64,000 bases of DNA from Salinicola endophyticus (GTDB lineage: Bacteria; Pseudomonadota; Gammaproteobacteria; Pseudomonadales; Halomonadaceae): the NCBI RefSeq assembly GCF_040536835.1, contig NZ_CP159578.1, positions 1,054,001 to 1,118,000 on the forward strand. Reading direction: 5' to 3'. Below are positions 27,601-42,600 of the stretch, piece by piece. A program made the translations under genes and the position numbers. Each line of letters opens with the position of its first letter. Position 1 is the first letter of the stretch. The notes beneath the pieces were generated by a model. That model saw nothing but the letters and a program-made list of their open reading frames with translations. It had not been told where the DNA came from and ran no database searches.

Positions 27601-30600
27601 ATCAGTTGGTCAACGGTGTTGGTAACAACAACGGTTCACTGAGCTTTAACAGCAACGGCAGCTACACCTTCACTCCGGGCACGGACTTTGACGGCCTGGC
27701 TGCGGGTGAAAGCCGTAACGTCACCTTCAGCTATACCGCCACCGACAACGACGGTGGGGTGAGTGCCCCGCAGACGGTGACCATCACCGTGACCGGCACC
27801 AACGATGTGCCGGTCGCCAAGGCGGATACCCAGACCACCGGTGAAAACGCCACCCTGAACGCTCAGGTACCGGCGGCTACCGATGTGGATGGCACCGTCG
27901 AGAGCTATCAGTTGGTCAACGGTGTTGGTAACAACAACGGTTCACTGAGCTTTAACAGCAACGGCAGCTACACCTTTACCCCGGGCGCCGACTTCGATGG
28001 CCTGGCCGTGGGTGAGAGCCGTAACGTCACCTTCAGCTACACCGCCACCGACAACGATGGCGGCGTCAGCGCACCGCAGACGGTGACGATCACCGTGACC
28101 GGCACCAACGATGCCCCGGTGGCCAAAGCCGATACTGGCAATACCGGTGAGAACACCACCCTCAATGTGGCCGCGGCCCAGGGCGTTCTGGCCAACGACA
28201 GCGATGTCGATGGCGGGACGCTGACGGTGAGTGCGGTGAACGATAGCGACACCAACGTCGGCCAGGCGATTACTGGTTCCAACGGCGGCACCTTCACGCT
28301 CAACGCGGACGGCTCCTACAGCTTCAACCCGGGTACGGCGTTCGATCGTCTGGCCGCGGGTCAGAGCGATACCACGCAGATCGGCTACACCGTCAGCGAC
28401 GGCCAGGGGGGTACTGCTACAGCCACGCTGACGGTCACCGTGACCGGCACCAACGACGTACCGGTCGCCAAGGCGGATACCCAGACCACCGGTGAAAACG
28501 CCACGCTGACTAGCCAGGTTCCGGCAGCCACTGATGTCGACGGCACGGTCGAGAGCTACCAGCTGGCGACCGACGTGGGTCAGGGCAACGGCAGCCTCAG
28601 CTTCAATAGCAACGGCAGCTACACCTTCACGCCGGGCGCCGACTTCGATGGTCTGGCCGTGGGTGAAAGCCGTAACGTCACCTTCAGCTACACCGCGACC
28701 GATAACGATGGCGGTGTCAGTGCACCGCAGACGGTAACGATCACAGTCACTGGCACCAACGACGTGCCGGTGGCCAAGGCGGATACCCAGACCACCGGTG
28801 AAAACGCCACGCTGACTAGCCAGGTGCCGGCGGCCACCGATGTCGACGGCACCGTCGAGAGCTACCAACTGGTCAATGGTGTTGGTAACAACAACGGTTC
28901 GCTGAGCTTTAACAGCAACGGCAGCTACACCTTTACCCCGGGCGCCGACTTCGATGGCCTGGCCGTGGGTGAGAGCCGTAACGTCACCTTCAGCTACACC
29001 GCCACTGACAACAATGGCGGCGTCAGTGCACCGCAGACGGTGACGATCACCGTCACCGGCACCAACGATGTGCCGGTCGCCAAGGCCGATACCCAGACCA
29101 CCGGTGAGAACCAGGTGCTCCAAGGCAGTGTCCCGGCGGCCACTGATGTCGACGGTACGGTCGAGAGCTATCAGTTGGTCAACGGTGTTGGTAACAACAA
29201 CGGTTCACTGAGCTTTAACAGCAACGGCAGCTACACCTTCACTCCGGGCACGGACTTTGACGGCCTGGCTGCGGGTGAAAGCCGTAACGTCACCTTCAGC
29301 TATACCGCCACCGACAACGACGGTGGGGTGAGTGCCCCGCAGACGGTGACGATCACCGTGACCGGCACCAACGATGTGCCGGTCGCCAAGGCGGATACCC
29401 AGACCACCGGTGAAAACGCCACGCTGACTAGCCAAGTGCCGGCTGCTACCGATGTGGATGGCACCGTCGAGAGCTACCAACTGGTCAATGGTGTTGGTAA
29501 CAACAACGGTTCACTGAGCTTTAACAGCAACGGCAGCTACACCTTCACCCCGGGTACCGACTTCGACGGTCTGGCCGCGGGTGAGAGCCGTAACGTCACC
29601 TTCAGCTACACCGCGACCGATAACGATGGCGGTGTCAGCGCACCGCAGACGGTGACCATCACCGTGACCGGCACCAACGATGTGCCGGTCGCCAAGGCCG
29701 ATACTCAGACTACCGGTGAGAACCAGGTGCTCGAAGGCAGTGTCCCGGCGGCCATCGATGTCGACGGTACGGTCGAGAGCTACCAGTTGGTGCAGAGCGT
29801 CGGCGATGGTAATGGCTCTCTGAGCTTCAATAGCGACGGTAGCTACACCTTTACCCCGGGTGCAGACTTCGACGGTCTGGGCGCCGGCCAGAGTCGCGAT
29901 GTGACCTTCACCTACACCGCCACTGACAACGACGGTGGGGTGAGTGCCCCGCAGACGGTGACCATCACCGTCACCGGCACCAATAATGCGCCGGTAGCGG
30001 TGGCCGATACCGGTAGCACCGGTGAGAACGCCACCCTCAATGTGGCCGCGGCCCAGGGCGTGCTTGCCAACGACAGCGATGTCGATGGCGGGACGCTGAC
30101 GGTGAGTGCGGTGAACGATAGCGACACCAACGTCGGCCAGGCGATCACTGGTTCCAACGGCGGCACCTTCACGCTGAACGCGGACGGTTCCTACAGCTTC
30201 AACCCGGGTACGGCGTTCGATCGTCTGGCCGCGGGTCAGAGCGATACTACCCAGATCGGCTACACCGTGAGCGACGGCCAGGGCGGCACTACCACCTCGA
30301 CACTGACCGTGACGGTAACCGGCACCAATGACGTACCGGTCGCCAAGGCGGATACCCAGACCACCGGTGAAAACGCCACGCTGACTAGCCAAGTGCCGGC
30401 TGCTACCGATGTGGATGGCACCGTCGAGAGCTACCAACTGGTCAATGGTGTTGGTAACAACAATGGTTTACTGAGCTTCAACAGCGACGGCAGCTATACC
30501 TTCACCCCGGGTACCGACTTCGATGGTCTGGCCCCCGGCGAGAGCCGTAACGTCACCTTCACCTACACCGCGACCGACAACGATGGCGGCGTCAGTGCGC

Positions 30601-33600
30601 CGCAGACGGTAACGATCACAGTCACTGGCACCAACGACGTGCCGGTGGCCAAGGCGGATACCCAGACCACCGGTGAAAACGCCACGCTGACTAGCCAGGT
30701 GCCGGCGGCCACCGATGTCGACGGCACCGTCGAGAGCTACCAACTGGTCAATGGTGTTGGTAACAACAACGGTTCGCTGAGCTTTAACAGCAACGGCAGC
30801 TACACCTTTACCCCGGGCGCCGACTTCGATGGCCTGGCCGTGGGTGAGAGCCGTAACGTCACCTTCAGCTACACCGCCACTGACAACAATGGCGGCGTCA
30901 GTGCACCGCAGACGGTGACGATCACCGTCACCGGCACCAACGATGTGCCGGTCGCCAAGGCCGATACCCAGACCACCGGTGAGAACCAGGTGCTCCAAGG
31001 CAGTGTCCCGGCGGCCACTGATGTCGACGGTACGGTCGAGAGCTATCAGTTGGTCAACGGTGTTGGTAACAACAACGGTTCACTGAGCTTTAACAGCAAC
31101 GGCAGCTACACCTTCACTCCGGGCACGGACTTTGACGGCCTGGCTGCGGGTGAAAGCCGTAACGTCACCTTCAGCTATACCGCCACCGACAACGACGGTG
31201 GGGTGAGTGCCCCGCAGACGGTTACCATCACCGTGACCGGCACCAACGATGTGCCGGTCGCCAAGGCGGATACCCAGACCACCGGTGAGAACCAGGTGCT
31301 CCAAGGCAGTGTCCCGGCGGCCACTGATGTCGACGGTACGGTCGAGAGCTATCAGTTGGTCAACGGTGTTGGTAACAACAATGGTTCGCTGAGCTTTAAC
31401 AGCAACGGCAGCTACACCTTCACTCCGGGCACGGACTTTGACGGCCTGGCTGTGGGTGAAAGCCGTAACGTCACCTTCAGCTATACCGCCACCGACAACG
31501 ACGGTGGGGTGAGTGCCCCGCAGACGGTGACGATCACCGTGACCGGCACCAACGATGTGCCGGTCGCCAAGGCGGATACTCAGACTACCGGTGAGAACCA
31601 GGTGCTCGAAGGCAGTGTCCCGGCGGCCATCGATGTCGACGGTACGGTCGAGAGCTACCAGTTGGTGCAGAGCGTCGGCGATGGTAATGGCTCTCTGAGC
31701 TTCAATAGCGACGGTAGCTACACCTTTACCCCGGGTGCAGACTTCGACGGTCTGGGCGCCGGCCAGAGTCGCGATGTGACCTTCACCTACACCGCCACTG
31801 ACAACGACGGTGGGGTGAGTGCCCCGCAGACGGTGACCATCACCGTCACCGGCACCAATAATGCGCCGGTAGCGGTGGCCGATACCGGTAGCACCGGTGA
31901 GAACGCCACCCTCAATGTGGCCGCGGCCCAGGGCGTGCTTGCCAACGACAGCGATGTCGATGGCGGGACGCTGACGGTGAGTGCGGTGAACGATAGCGAC
32001 ACCAACGTCGGCCAGGCGATCACTGGTTCCAACGGCGGCACCTTCACGCTGAACGCGGACGGTTCCTACAGCTTCAACCCGGGTACGGCGTTCGATCGTC
32101 TGGCCGCGGGTCAGAGCGATACTACCCAGATCGGCTACACCGTGAGCGACGGCCAGGGCGGCACTACCACCTCGACACTGACCGTGACGGTAACCGGCAC
32201 CAATGACGTACCGGTCGCCAAGGCGGATACCCAGACCACCGGTGAAAACGCCACGCTGACTAGCCAAGTGCCGGCTGCTACCGATGTGGATGGCACCGTC
32301 GAGAGCTACCAACTGGTCAATGGTGTTGGTAACAACAACGGTTCGCTGAGCTTCAACAGCGACGGCAGCTATACCTTCACCCCGGGTACCGACTTCGATG
32401 GTCTGGCCCCCGGCGAGAGCCGTAACGTCACCTTCACCTACACCGCGACCGACAACGATGGCGGTGTCAGTGCACCGCAGACGGTAACGATCACAGTCAC
32501 TGGCACCAACGACGTGCCGGTGGCCAAGGCGGATACCCAGACCACCGGTGAAAACGCCACGCTGACTAGCCAGGTGCCGGCGGCCACCGATGTCGACGGC
32601 ACCGTCGAGAGCTACCAACTGGTCAATGGTGTTGGTAACAACAACGGTTCGCTGAGCTTTAACAGCAACGGCAGCTACACCTTTACCCCGGGCGCCGACT
32701 TCGATGGCCTGGCCGTGGGTGAGAGCCGTAACGTCACCTTCAGCTACACCGCCACTGACAACAATGGCGGCGTCAGTGCACCGCAGACGGTGACGATCAC
32801 CGTCACCGGCACCAACGATGTGCCGGTCGCCAAGGCCGATACCCAGACCACCGGTGAGAACCAGGTGCTCCAAGGCAGTGTCCCGGCGGCCACTGATGTC
32901 GACGGTACGGTCGAGAGCTATCAGTTGGTCAACGGTGTTGGTAACAACAACGGTTCACTGAGCTTTAACAGCAACGGCAGCTACACCTTCACCCCGGGTA
33001 CCGACTTCGACGGTCTGGCCGCGGGTGAGAGCCGTAACGTCACCTTCAGCTACACCGCGACCGATAACGATGGCGGTGTCAGCGCACCGCAGACGGTGAC
33101 CATCACCGTGACCGGCACCAACGATGTGCCGGTCGCCAAGGCCGATACTCAGACTACCGGTGAGAACCAGGTGCTCGAAGGCAGTGTCCCGGCGGCCATC
33201 GATGTCGACGGTACGGTCGAGAGCTACCAGTTGGTGCAGAGCGTCGGCGATGGTAATGGCTCTCTGAGCTTCAATAGCGACGGTAGCTACACCTTTACCC
33301 CGGGTGCAGACTTCGACGGTCTGGGCGCCGGCCAGAGTCGCGATGTGACCTTCACCTACACCGCCACTGACAACGACGGTGGGGTGAGTGCCCCGCAGAC
33401 GGTGACCATCACCGTCACCGGCACCAATAATGCGCCGGTAGCGGTGGCCGATACCGGTAGCACCGGTGAGAACGCCACCCTCAATGTGGCCGCGGCCCAG
33501 GGCGTGCTTGCCAACGACAGCGATGTCGATGGCGGGACGCTGACGGTGAGTGCGGTGAACGATAGCGACACCAACGTCGGCCAGGCGATCACTGGTTCCA

Positions 33601-36600
33601 ACGGCGGCACCTTCACGCTGAACGCGGACGGTTCCTACAGCTTCAACCCGGGTACGGCGTTCGATCGTCTGGCCGCGGGTCAGAGCGATACTACCCAGAT
33701 CGGCTACACCGTGAGCGACGGCCAGGGCGGCACTACCACCTCGACACTGACCGTGACGGTAACCGGCACCAATGACGTACCGGTCGCCAAGGCGGATACC
33801 CAGACCACCGGTGAAAACGCCACGCTGACTAGCCAAGTGCCGGCTGCTACCGATGTGGATGGCACCGTCGAGAGCTACCAACTGGTCAATGGTGTTGGTA
33901 ACAACAACGGTTCGCTGAGCTTCAACAGCGACGGCAGCTATACCTTCACCCCGGGTACCGACTTCGATGGTCTGGCCCCCGGCGAGAGCCGTAACGTCAC
34001 CTTCACCTACACCGCGACCGACAACGATGGCGGCGTCAGTGCGCCGCAGACGGTAACGATCACAGTCACTGGCACCAACGACGTGCCGGTGGCCAAGGCG
34101 GATACCCAGACCACCGGTGAAAACGCCACGCTGACTAGCCAGGTGCCGGCGGCCACCGATGTCGACGGCACCGTCGAGAGCTACCAACTGGTCAATGGTG
34201 TTGGTAACAACAATGGTTCGCTGAGCTTTAACAGCAACGGCAGCTACACCTTCACCCCGGGTACCGACTTCGACGGTCTGGCCGCGGGTGAGAGCCGTAA
34301 CGTCACCTTCAGCTACACCGCGACCGATAACGATGGCGGTGTCAGCGCACCGCAGACGGTGACCATCACCGTGACCGGCACCAACGATGTGCCGGTCGCC
34401 AAGGCGGATACCCAGACCACCGGTGAGAACCAGGTGCTCCAAGGCAGTGTCCCGGCGGCCACTGATGTCGACGGTACGGTCGAGAGCTATCAGTTGGTCA
34501 ACGGTGTTGGTAACAACAACGGTTCACTGAGCTTTAACAGCAACGGCAGCTACACCTTCACTCCGGGCACGGACTTTGACGGCCTGGCTGCGGGTGAAAG
34601 CCGTAACGTCACCTTCAGCTATACCGCCACCGACAACGACGGTGGGGTGAGTGCCCCGCAGACGGTTACCATCACCGTGACCGGCACCAACGATGTGCCG
34701 GTCGCCAAGGCGGATACCCAGACCACCGGTGAGAACCAGGTGCTCCAAGGCAGTGTCCCGGCGGCCACTGATGTCGACGGTACGGTCGAGAGCTATCAGT
34801 TGGTCAACGGTGTTGGTAACAACAATGGTTCGCTGAGCTTTAACAGCAACGGCAGCTACACCTTCACTCCGGGCACGGACTTTGACGGCCTGGCTGTGGG
34901 TGAAAGCCGTAACGTCACCTTCAGCTATACCGCCACCGACAACGACGGTGGGGTGAGTGCCCCGCAGACGGTGACGATCACCGTGACCGGCACCAACGAT
35001 GTGCCGGTCGCCAAGGCGGATACTCAGACTACCGGTGAGAACCAGGTGCTCGAAGGCAGTGTCCCGGCGGCCATCGATGTCGACGGTACGGTCGAGAGCT
35101 ACCAGTTGGTGCAGAGCGTCGGCGATGGTAATGGCTCTCTGAGCTTCAATAGCGACGGTAGCTACACCTTTACCCCGGGTGCAGACTTCGACGGTCTGGG
35201 CGCCGGCCAGAGTCGCGATGTGACCTTCACCTACACCGCCACTGACAACGACGGTGGGGTGAGTGCGCCGCAGACGGTGACGATCACCGTGACCGGCACC
35301 AACGATGCCCCGGTGGCCAAAGCCGATACTGGCAATACCGGTGAGAACACCACCCTCAATGTGGCCGCGGCCCAGGGCGTTCTGGCCAACGACAGCGATG
35401 TCGATGGCGGGACGCTGACGGTGAGTGCGGTGAACGATAGCGACACCAACGTCGGCCAGGCGATTACTGGTTCCAACGGCGGCACCTTCACGCTCAACGC
35501 GGACGGTTCCTATAGCTTCAACCCGGGTACGGCGTTCGATCGTCTGGCCGCGGGTCAGAGCGATACTACCCAGATCGGCTACACCGTGAGCGACGGCCAG
35601 GGCGGCACTACCACCTCGACACTGACCGTGACGGTAACCGGCACCAATGACGTACCGGTCGCCAAGGCGGATACCCAGACCACAGGTGAAAACGCCACCC
35701 TGAACGCTCAGGTACCGGCAGCCACCGATGTCGACGGCACCGTCGAGAGCTATCAGTTGGTCAATGGTGTTGGTAACAACAACGGTTCGCTGAGCTTTAA
35801 CAGCAACGGCAGCTACACCTTCACGCCGGGCGCCGACTTCGATGGTCTGGCCGTGGGTGAAAGCCGTAACGTCACCTTCAGCTACACCGCGACCGATAAC
35901 GATGGCGGCGTCAGTGCACCGCAGACGGTGACCATCACCGTGACTGGCACCAACGACGTGCCGGTGGCCAAAGCCGACACCCAGACCACGGGTGAAAACG
36001 CCACGCTGACTAGTCAGGTTCCGGCGGCTACCGATGTGGATGGCACCGTCGAGAGCTATCAGTTGGTCAACGGTGTTGGTAACAACAACGGTTCACTGAG
36101 CTTTAACAGCAACGGCAGCTACACCTTCACTCCGGGCACGGACTTTGACGGCCTGGCTGCGGGTGAAAGCCGTAACGTCACCTTCAGCTATACCGCCACC
36201 GACAACGACGGTGGGGTGAGTGCCCCGCAGACGGTGACGATCACCGTGACCGGCACCAACGATGTGCCGGTCGCCAAGGCGGATACCCAGACCACCGGTG
36301 AAAACGCCACGCTGACTAGCCAAGTGCCGGCTGCTACCGATGTGGATGGCACCGTCGAGAGCTACCAACTGGTCAATGGTGTTGGTAACAACAATGGTTC
36401 GCTGAGCTTTAACAGCAACGGCAGCTACACCTTCACCCCGGGTACCGACTTCGACGGTCTGGCCGCGGGTGAGAGCCGTAACGTCACCTTCAGCTACACC
36501 GCGACCGATAACGATGGCGGTGTCAGCGCACCGCAGACGGTGACCATCACCGTGACCGGCACCAACGATGTGCCGGTCGCCAAGGCCGATACCCAGACCA

Positions 36601-39600
36601 CCGGTGAGAACCAGGTGCTCCAAGGCAGTGTCCCGGCGGCCACTGATGTCGACGGTACGGTCGAGAGCTATCAGTTGGTCAACGGTGTTGGTAACAACAA
36701 CGGTTCGCTGAGCTTTAACAGCAACGGCAGCTACACCTTCACTCCGGGCACGGACTTTGACGGCCTGGCTGCGGGTGAAAGCCGTAACGTCACCTTCAGC
36801 TATACCGCCACCGACAACGACGGTGGGGTGAGTGCCCCGCAGACGGTTACCATCACCGTGACCGGCACCAACGATGTGCCGGTCGCCAAGGCGGATACCC
36901 AGAGCACCGGTGAGAACGCCACGCTGACTAGCCAGGTTCCGGCAGCCACTGATGTCGACGGCACGGTCGAAAGCTACCAGCTGGTGCAGAGCGTCGGCGA
37001 TGGCAACGGTTCGCTGAGCTTCAATAGCAACGGCAGCTACATCTTCACCCCGGGCACGGACTTCGATGGCCTGGCCGCGGGTGAAAGCCGCAACGTCACC
37101 TTCAGCTATACCGCCACCGATAACGACGGCGGCGTCAGCGCACCGCAGACGGTGACCATCACCGTCACTGGCACCAACGATGTGCCGGTCGCCAAGGCCG
37201 ACACCCAGACCACCGGTGAGAACCAGGTGCTCCAAGGCAGTGTCCCGGCAGCGACCGATGTGGATGGCACCGTCGAGAGCTACCAGCTGGTCAATGGTGT
37301 TGGTAACAACAACGGTTCGCTGAGCTTTAACAGCAACGGCAGCTACACCTTTACCCCGGGGGCCGACTTCGATGGCCTGGCCGCGGGTGAGAGCCGTGAC
37401 GTCACCTTCAGCTACACCGCCACCGACAACGATGGTGGCGTCAGCGCCCCGCAGACGGTGACCATCACCGTGACCGGCACCAACGATGTGCCGGTCGCCA
37501 AGGCCGATACCCAGACCACCGGTGAGAACCAGGTGCTCCAAGGTAGCGTGCCGGCGGCTACCGACGTCGATGGCACGGTCGAGAGCTACCAGCTGGCGAC
37601 CGACGTGGGCCAGGGCAACGGCAGCCTCAGCTTCAATAGCAACGGCAGCTATACCTTCACCCCGGGTACCGACTTCGATGGCCTGTCCGCGGGTGAGAGC
37701 CGTAACGTCACCTTCAGCTACACCGCGACCGACAACGACGGTGGGGTGAGTGCGCCGCAGACGGTGACGATCACCGTGACCGGCACCAACGATGCCCCGG
37801 TGGCCAAAGCCGATACTGGCAATACCGGTGAGAACACCACCCTCAATGTGGCCGCGGCCCAGGGCGTTCTGGCCAACGACAGCGATGTCGATGGCGGGAC
37901 GCTGACGGTGAGTGCGGTGAACGATAGCGACACCAACGTCGGCCAGGCGATTACTGGTTCCAACGGCGGCACCTTCACGCTCAACGCGGACGGCTCCTAC
38001 AGCTTCAACCCGGGTACGGCGTTCGATCGTCTGGCCGCGGGCCAGACCGATACTACTCAGATCGGCTACACCGTAAGCGACGGTCAGGGCGGCACTACCA
38101 CCTCGACACTGACCGTGACGGTAACCGGCACCAATGACGTACCGGTCGCCAAGGCGGATACCCAGACCACAGGTGAAAACGCCACCCTGAACGCTCAGGT
38201 ACCGGCAGCCACCGATGTCGACGGCACCGTCGAGAGCTATCAGTTGGTCAATGGTGTTGGTAACAACAACGGTTCGCTGAGCTTCAACAGCGACGGCAGC
38301 TATACCTTCACCCCGGGTACCGACTTCGATGGTCTGGCCCCCGGCGAGAGCCGTAACGTCACCTTCACCTACACCGCGACCGACAACGATGGCGGTGTCA
38401 GTGCACCGCAGACGGTAACGATCACAGTCACTGGCACCAACGACGTGCCGGTGGCCAAGGCGGATACCCAGACCACCGGTGAAAACGCCACGCTGACTAG
38501 CCAGGTGCCGGCGGCCACCGATGTCGACGGCACCGTCGAGAGCTACCAACTGGTCAATGGTGTTGGTAACAACAACGGTTCGCTGAGCTTTAACAGCGAC
38601 GGCAGCTATACCTTCACTCCAGGCACGGACTTCGACGGTCTGGCCGCGGGTGAAAGCCGCAACGTCACCTTCAGCTACACCGCCACCGACAACGATGGTG
38701 GCGTCAGCGCACCGCAGACGGTGACCATCACCGTCACTGGCACCAACGATGTGCCGGTCGCCAAGGCCGACACCCAGACCACCGGTGAAAACGCCACCCT
38801 GAGCGCTCAGGTACCGGCCGCCACCGATGTCGACGGTACGGTCGAGAGCTACCAACTGGTCAATGGTGTTGGTAACAACAACGGTTCGCTGAGCTTTAAT
38901 AGCGACGGTAGCTACACCTTCAATCCGGGTACCGACTTCGATGGCCTGGCCGCGGGTGAAAGCCGCAACGTCACCTTCACCTATACCGCCACTGATAACG
39001 ACGGTGGGGTGAGTGCCCCGCAGACGGTGACCATCACCGTGACCGGCACCAATAATGCGCCGGTAGCGGTGGCCGATACGCAGAGCACCGGTGAGAACGC
39101 CACCCTCAATGTTGCCGCCGCCCAGGGCGTGCTGGCCAACGACAGCGATGTCGATGGCGGGACGCTGACGGTGAGTGCGGTGAACGATAGCGACACCAAC
39201 GTCGGCCAGGCGATCACTGGTTCCAATGGCGGCACCTTCACGCTGAACGCGGACGGTTCCTACAGCTTCAACCCGGGCACGGCGTTCGATCGCCTGGCTG
39301 CGGGTCAGCAGGACACCACCCAAGTCAGCTACACCGTCAGTGACGGTCAGGGCGGTACTGCCACCTCTACGCTGACCGTGACAGTGACCGGTACCAACGA
39401 CGCGCCGGTCGCCCGCGCTGACACAGGCACCACCGGAGAGAACGTGGCGCTCAATGTTGCCGCGGCCCAGGGCGTTCTGGCCAACGACAGCGATGTCGAT
39501 GGCGGCACCCTGAGCGTCAGCGCGGTCAATGGCGTGTCGGGCAGCGTGGGCCAGGCCATCGCCGGTTCCAACGGCGGCACCTTCACGCTGAACGCGGACG

Positions 39601-42600
39601 GTTCGTACAGCTTCAACCCGGGCACGGCGTTCGATCGCCTGGCCGCGGGTCAGCAGGACACCACACAGGTCAGCTATACCGTTAGTGACGGTCAGGGCGG
39701 CACTGCCACCTCGACGCTGACCGTGACGGTGACCGGCACCAACGACATTCCGGTCATCAGCGGTGCTGCCACCGGCTCGGTGACCGAGGATACCAACGTC
39801 AACGCCGCAGGTAATCTGACGACCAACGGGGCCTTGACGGTCACCGATGCCGACTATGCGCAGAGTGCCTTCGTGCCGGGTAATGCCAGTGCTGCCGCCG
39901 GCACCTTGGGCACACTCACCATCACCGCCGGAGGCAACTGGAGCTACAGCGTGGCCAACAGTGCCGTGCAGTATCTGAAGGCGGGTGAGACCAAGGTCGA
40001 GAACTTCACCGTGAACACCCTCGACGGCACCACCAAGACGATTTCGGTGACTATCGCGGGTACCAACGAGCTGCCGGAAGCACGCGATGTCAGCGTCACG
40101 GGTAGTGAAGATCCGTCACCCCTGATCGCGGTCAATCTGTCGGGTACGGATGCCGATGGCACGATCGCGAGCTTCCAGCTCACGGCTCTGGGGGCCAACG
40201 GCAAGTTCTACAGCGATGCCGCGGGCACCCAGCAGTTGGCCACCGGTGCAACACTGTCAGCCAGCAACAATGGGGCGACGGTCTACTTCAAACCCGATGG
40301 CAACTGGTCTGGCACGACTTCACTCAAGTACACGGCGATCGACAACCTGGGGGGCAAGGACGCCACGCCGGCGACGGCCATGATCAATGTGACGGCAGTG
40401 GCCGATGCACCCTCGCTGACGCTGAGTGGTAACAACGTCAACGGTAGTGGGCTGCTCAAGGAGACCTTTACCAACCTTGCTTTGGGGAGCGACGGTAGCG
40501 GTGCCAATCCGGCGACACTGCAGTCGACGATCGACGCTGCCGGCACGCCGGCGAGCAGTGGCAATACCACCAACGCTGCCAATAGCAACGTCGCCGTAGG
40601 AACCGCGACGCATCTCTCTGGGCTGATGTATCTGGAAGCGGGCAAGACCTATGCCTTCAGCGGGGTCGGCGACGACAGTATTCGCCTGCTGGTCGGTGGC
40701 AACGTGGTTGCCCAGGCGACCTGGGGCGGTTCCGCTGGTGCCTACTCGGGCTCGTTCCAGCCCAGCGTGAGCGGTTACTACACCCTGGATCTCTATCATC
40801 ACAACCAGGCTGGCGAGGGTAACTACAGTCTCAACGTCGGCGTCAACGGCAGTGCCCCGCAGCCTCTCAATACCGCCAACTACGTGTTGATGCAGGATGT
40901 CAGCGCGCTCGACGCCGCCAACGTCAACCACTCCGGGCTGCTCGGCAGCGATGGCCATGGCAATGGCTACTACCAGCTCTACGCCATGAACGAAGGTGAC
41001 GAGGACTCGGTGATCCATCTGTCCAAGATCGCCACGGCACTGACCGACACCGATGGCTCGGAGACGCTCAGCGGCGTCAGGCTGAGCGGTATTCCGGCAG
41101 GCGCGACGCTGAGCGATGGTAGTCATACCTTCATCGGCGGCAGCGGCAGCACCAGCGTGGATCTGAGTGGCTGGAATCTCAATACGCTGACCCTCAAACC
41201 GGCGGCCAACTACAACGGCACGATCAACCTGACCGCTGCGGTCACGTCGACCGAGAGCAGCAACGGCGACAGCGCGACGACCAGCGTGGCCATTCCGGTC
41301 ACCGTGCATCCGGTCAACGACGCGCCGGTGATCGTGGCGCAGGGCTACAGCGCCACCGTCTCCGAAGAGGGGTTACCGGGCGGTGCGCCGGATACCCAGG
41401 GCACGTCCGACACGACCGATTCAGCGACCGCCAGTGGCCGTGTGGTCGCCACCGATGTCGATGGCGACAAGCTGACCTATACGCTGACGGCGCCGACCAC
41501 GGCGTTGACCTCCGGAGGCACCGCGATCACCTGGAGTGGCAGCGACAGTGGCACGCTGATTGGTTCGGCCGGTGGTAAGGAGGTGATTCGCGCCACCATC
41601 GACGCCAATGGCCAGTATCAGGTCACGCTGAAAGCCGGGGTCGATCACCCGAAGAGCGGCGAAGACACCCTGAGCTTCAATCTCGGGGTCAAGGTCAGCG
41701 ATGGTAGCTTGAGCGCCAACAGCAGCATCGGCGTCACCGTCGAGGACGACTCGCCGATAGCCAGCACGCGTGACGTCAACTTCGTGCAGGGGGCGATCAA
41801 CACCAACGTACTGCTGGTGGTGGATACGTCGGCCAGCATGAACGACAGAGTCACGGTGGATGGTGTCGAGCAGACGCGGTTGCAGGTGCTGCAGCAGTCG
41901 ATTCGCGACATGCTCGGCCGCTACGATGACATCGGTAACGTCAAGGTGGCGCTGGCGCCGTTCTCCGATCAGCTCGACAGCTCGCCCAAACAGTGGATGA
42001 CGGTCGCCGATGCGCTCAAGGTCGTCGACGCGCTGCAGGCCAATGGCGGCACCAACTACGACTATGCGCTGAGCAACGCCCAGAACGCCTGGAACGGCAG
42101 CGGCAAGCTGACTGGCGACGTGCAGAACGTCTCCTACTTCTTCTCCGACGGTCAACCCACGTTGTCGAGCGCCTATCCGACGGCATCACAGACCAACCCG
42201 GGCGATACCGTGAACGTCAATCTGGGCGATGGTATCGATGCCAGCGAAGAGGCCGCCTGGAAGGCGTTCCTTGGCAAGAACGGTATCGATTCCCTGGCGC
42301 TGGGGATCGGTGGTGACGTCAGTCAGACCTATCTCAATCCGGTGGCCTACGATGGCCGCACCGGAGACGATACCAATGCCGTGATCATCCGCGATCTCAA
42401 TGCGCTCGATGACGTTGTCTCGGGGACGGTGCAGATGCCGTTGCTGCAGGACGGCCTGCTGAGTGGTAGCGCTCACGGGCTGTCGCTGATGGGCGGCGAT
42501 GGCGGTTTCGTCAAGAGCCTGGCGGTCGACGGCGTGACCTTCACCTTCGACAAGAGCAGCGGCGCCATCAGCGCCTCGTCGAGCACTGTCAGCTACACCT

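Larger units (their letters stand above)
22140..39740 (+). repeat. 56-unit Ig-like (VCBS/cadherin-like) repeat array inside lapA
   Basis: Two unit types alternate. Type A is 306 bp (102 residues, starting [16 protein letters not shown]). Type B is 345 bp (115 residues, starting [16 protein letters not shown], with [18 protein letters not shown]). The order is A5 B A3 B A5 B A3 B A5 B A5 B A4 B A5 B A7 B A3 B B. 45x306 + 11x345 + 36 extra bp equals the 17601 bp measured. B units start at 23706, 24969, 26844, 28107, 29982, 31857, 33426, 35301, 37788, 39051 and 39396. Confidence 0.9.

Noticed and set aside
22140..39740. Possible CRISPR array because of regular spacing
   Set aside because: The units are 306 and 345 bp, fully coding in one frame and encode Ig-like domains; there are no short repeats with unique spacers.
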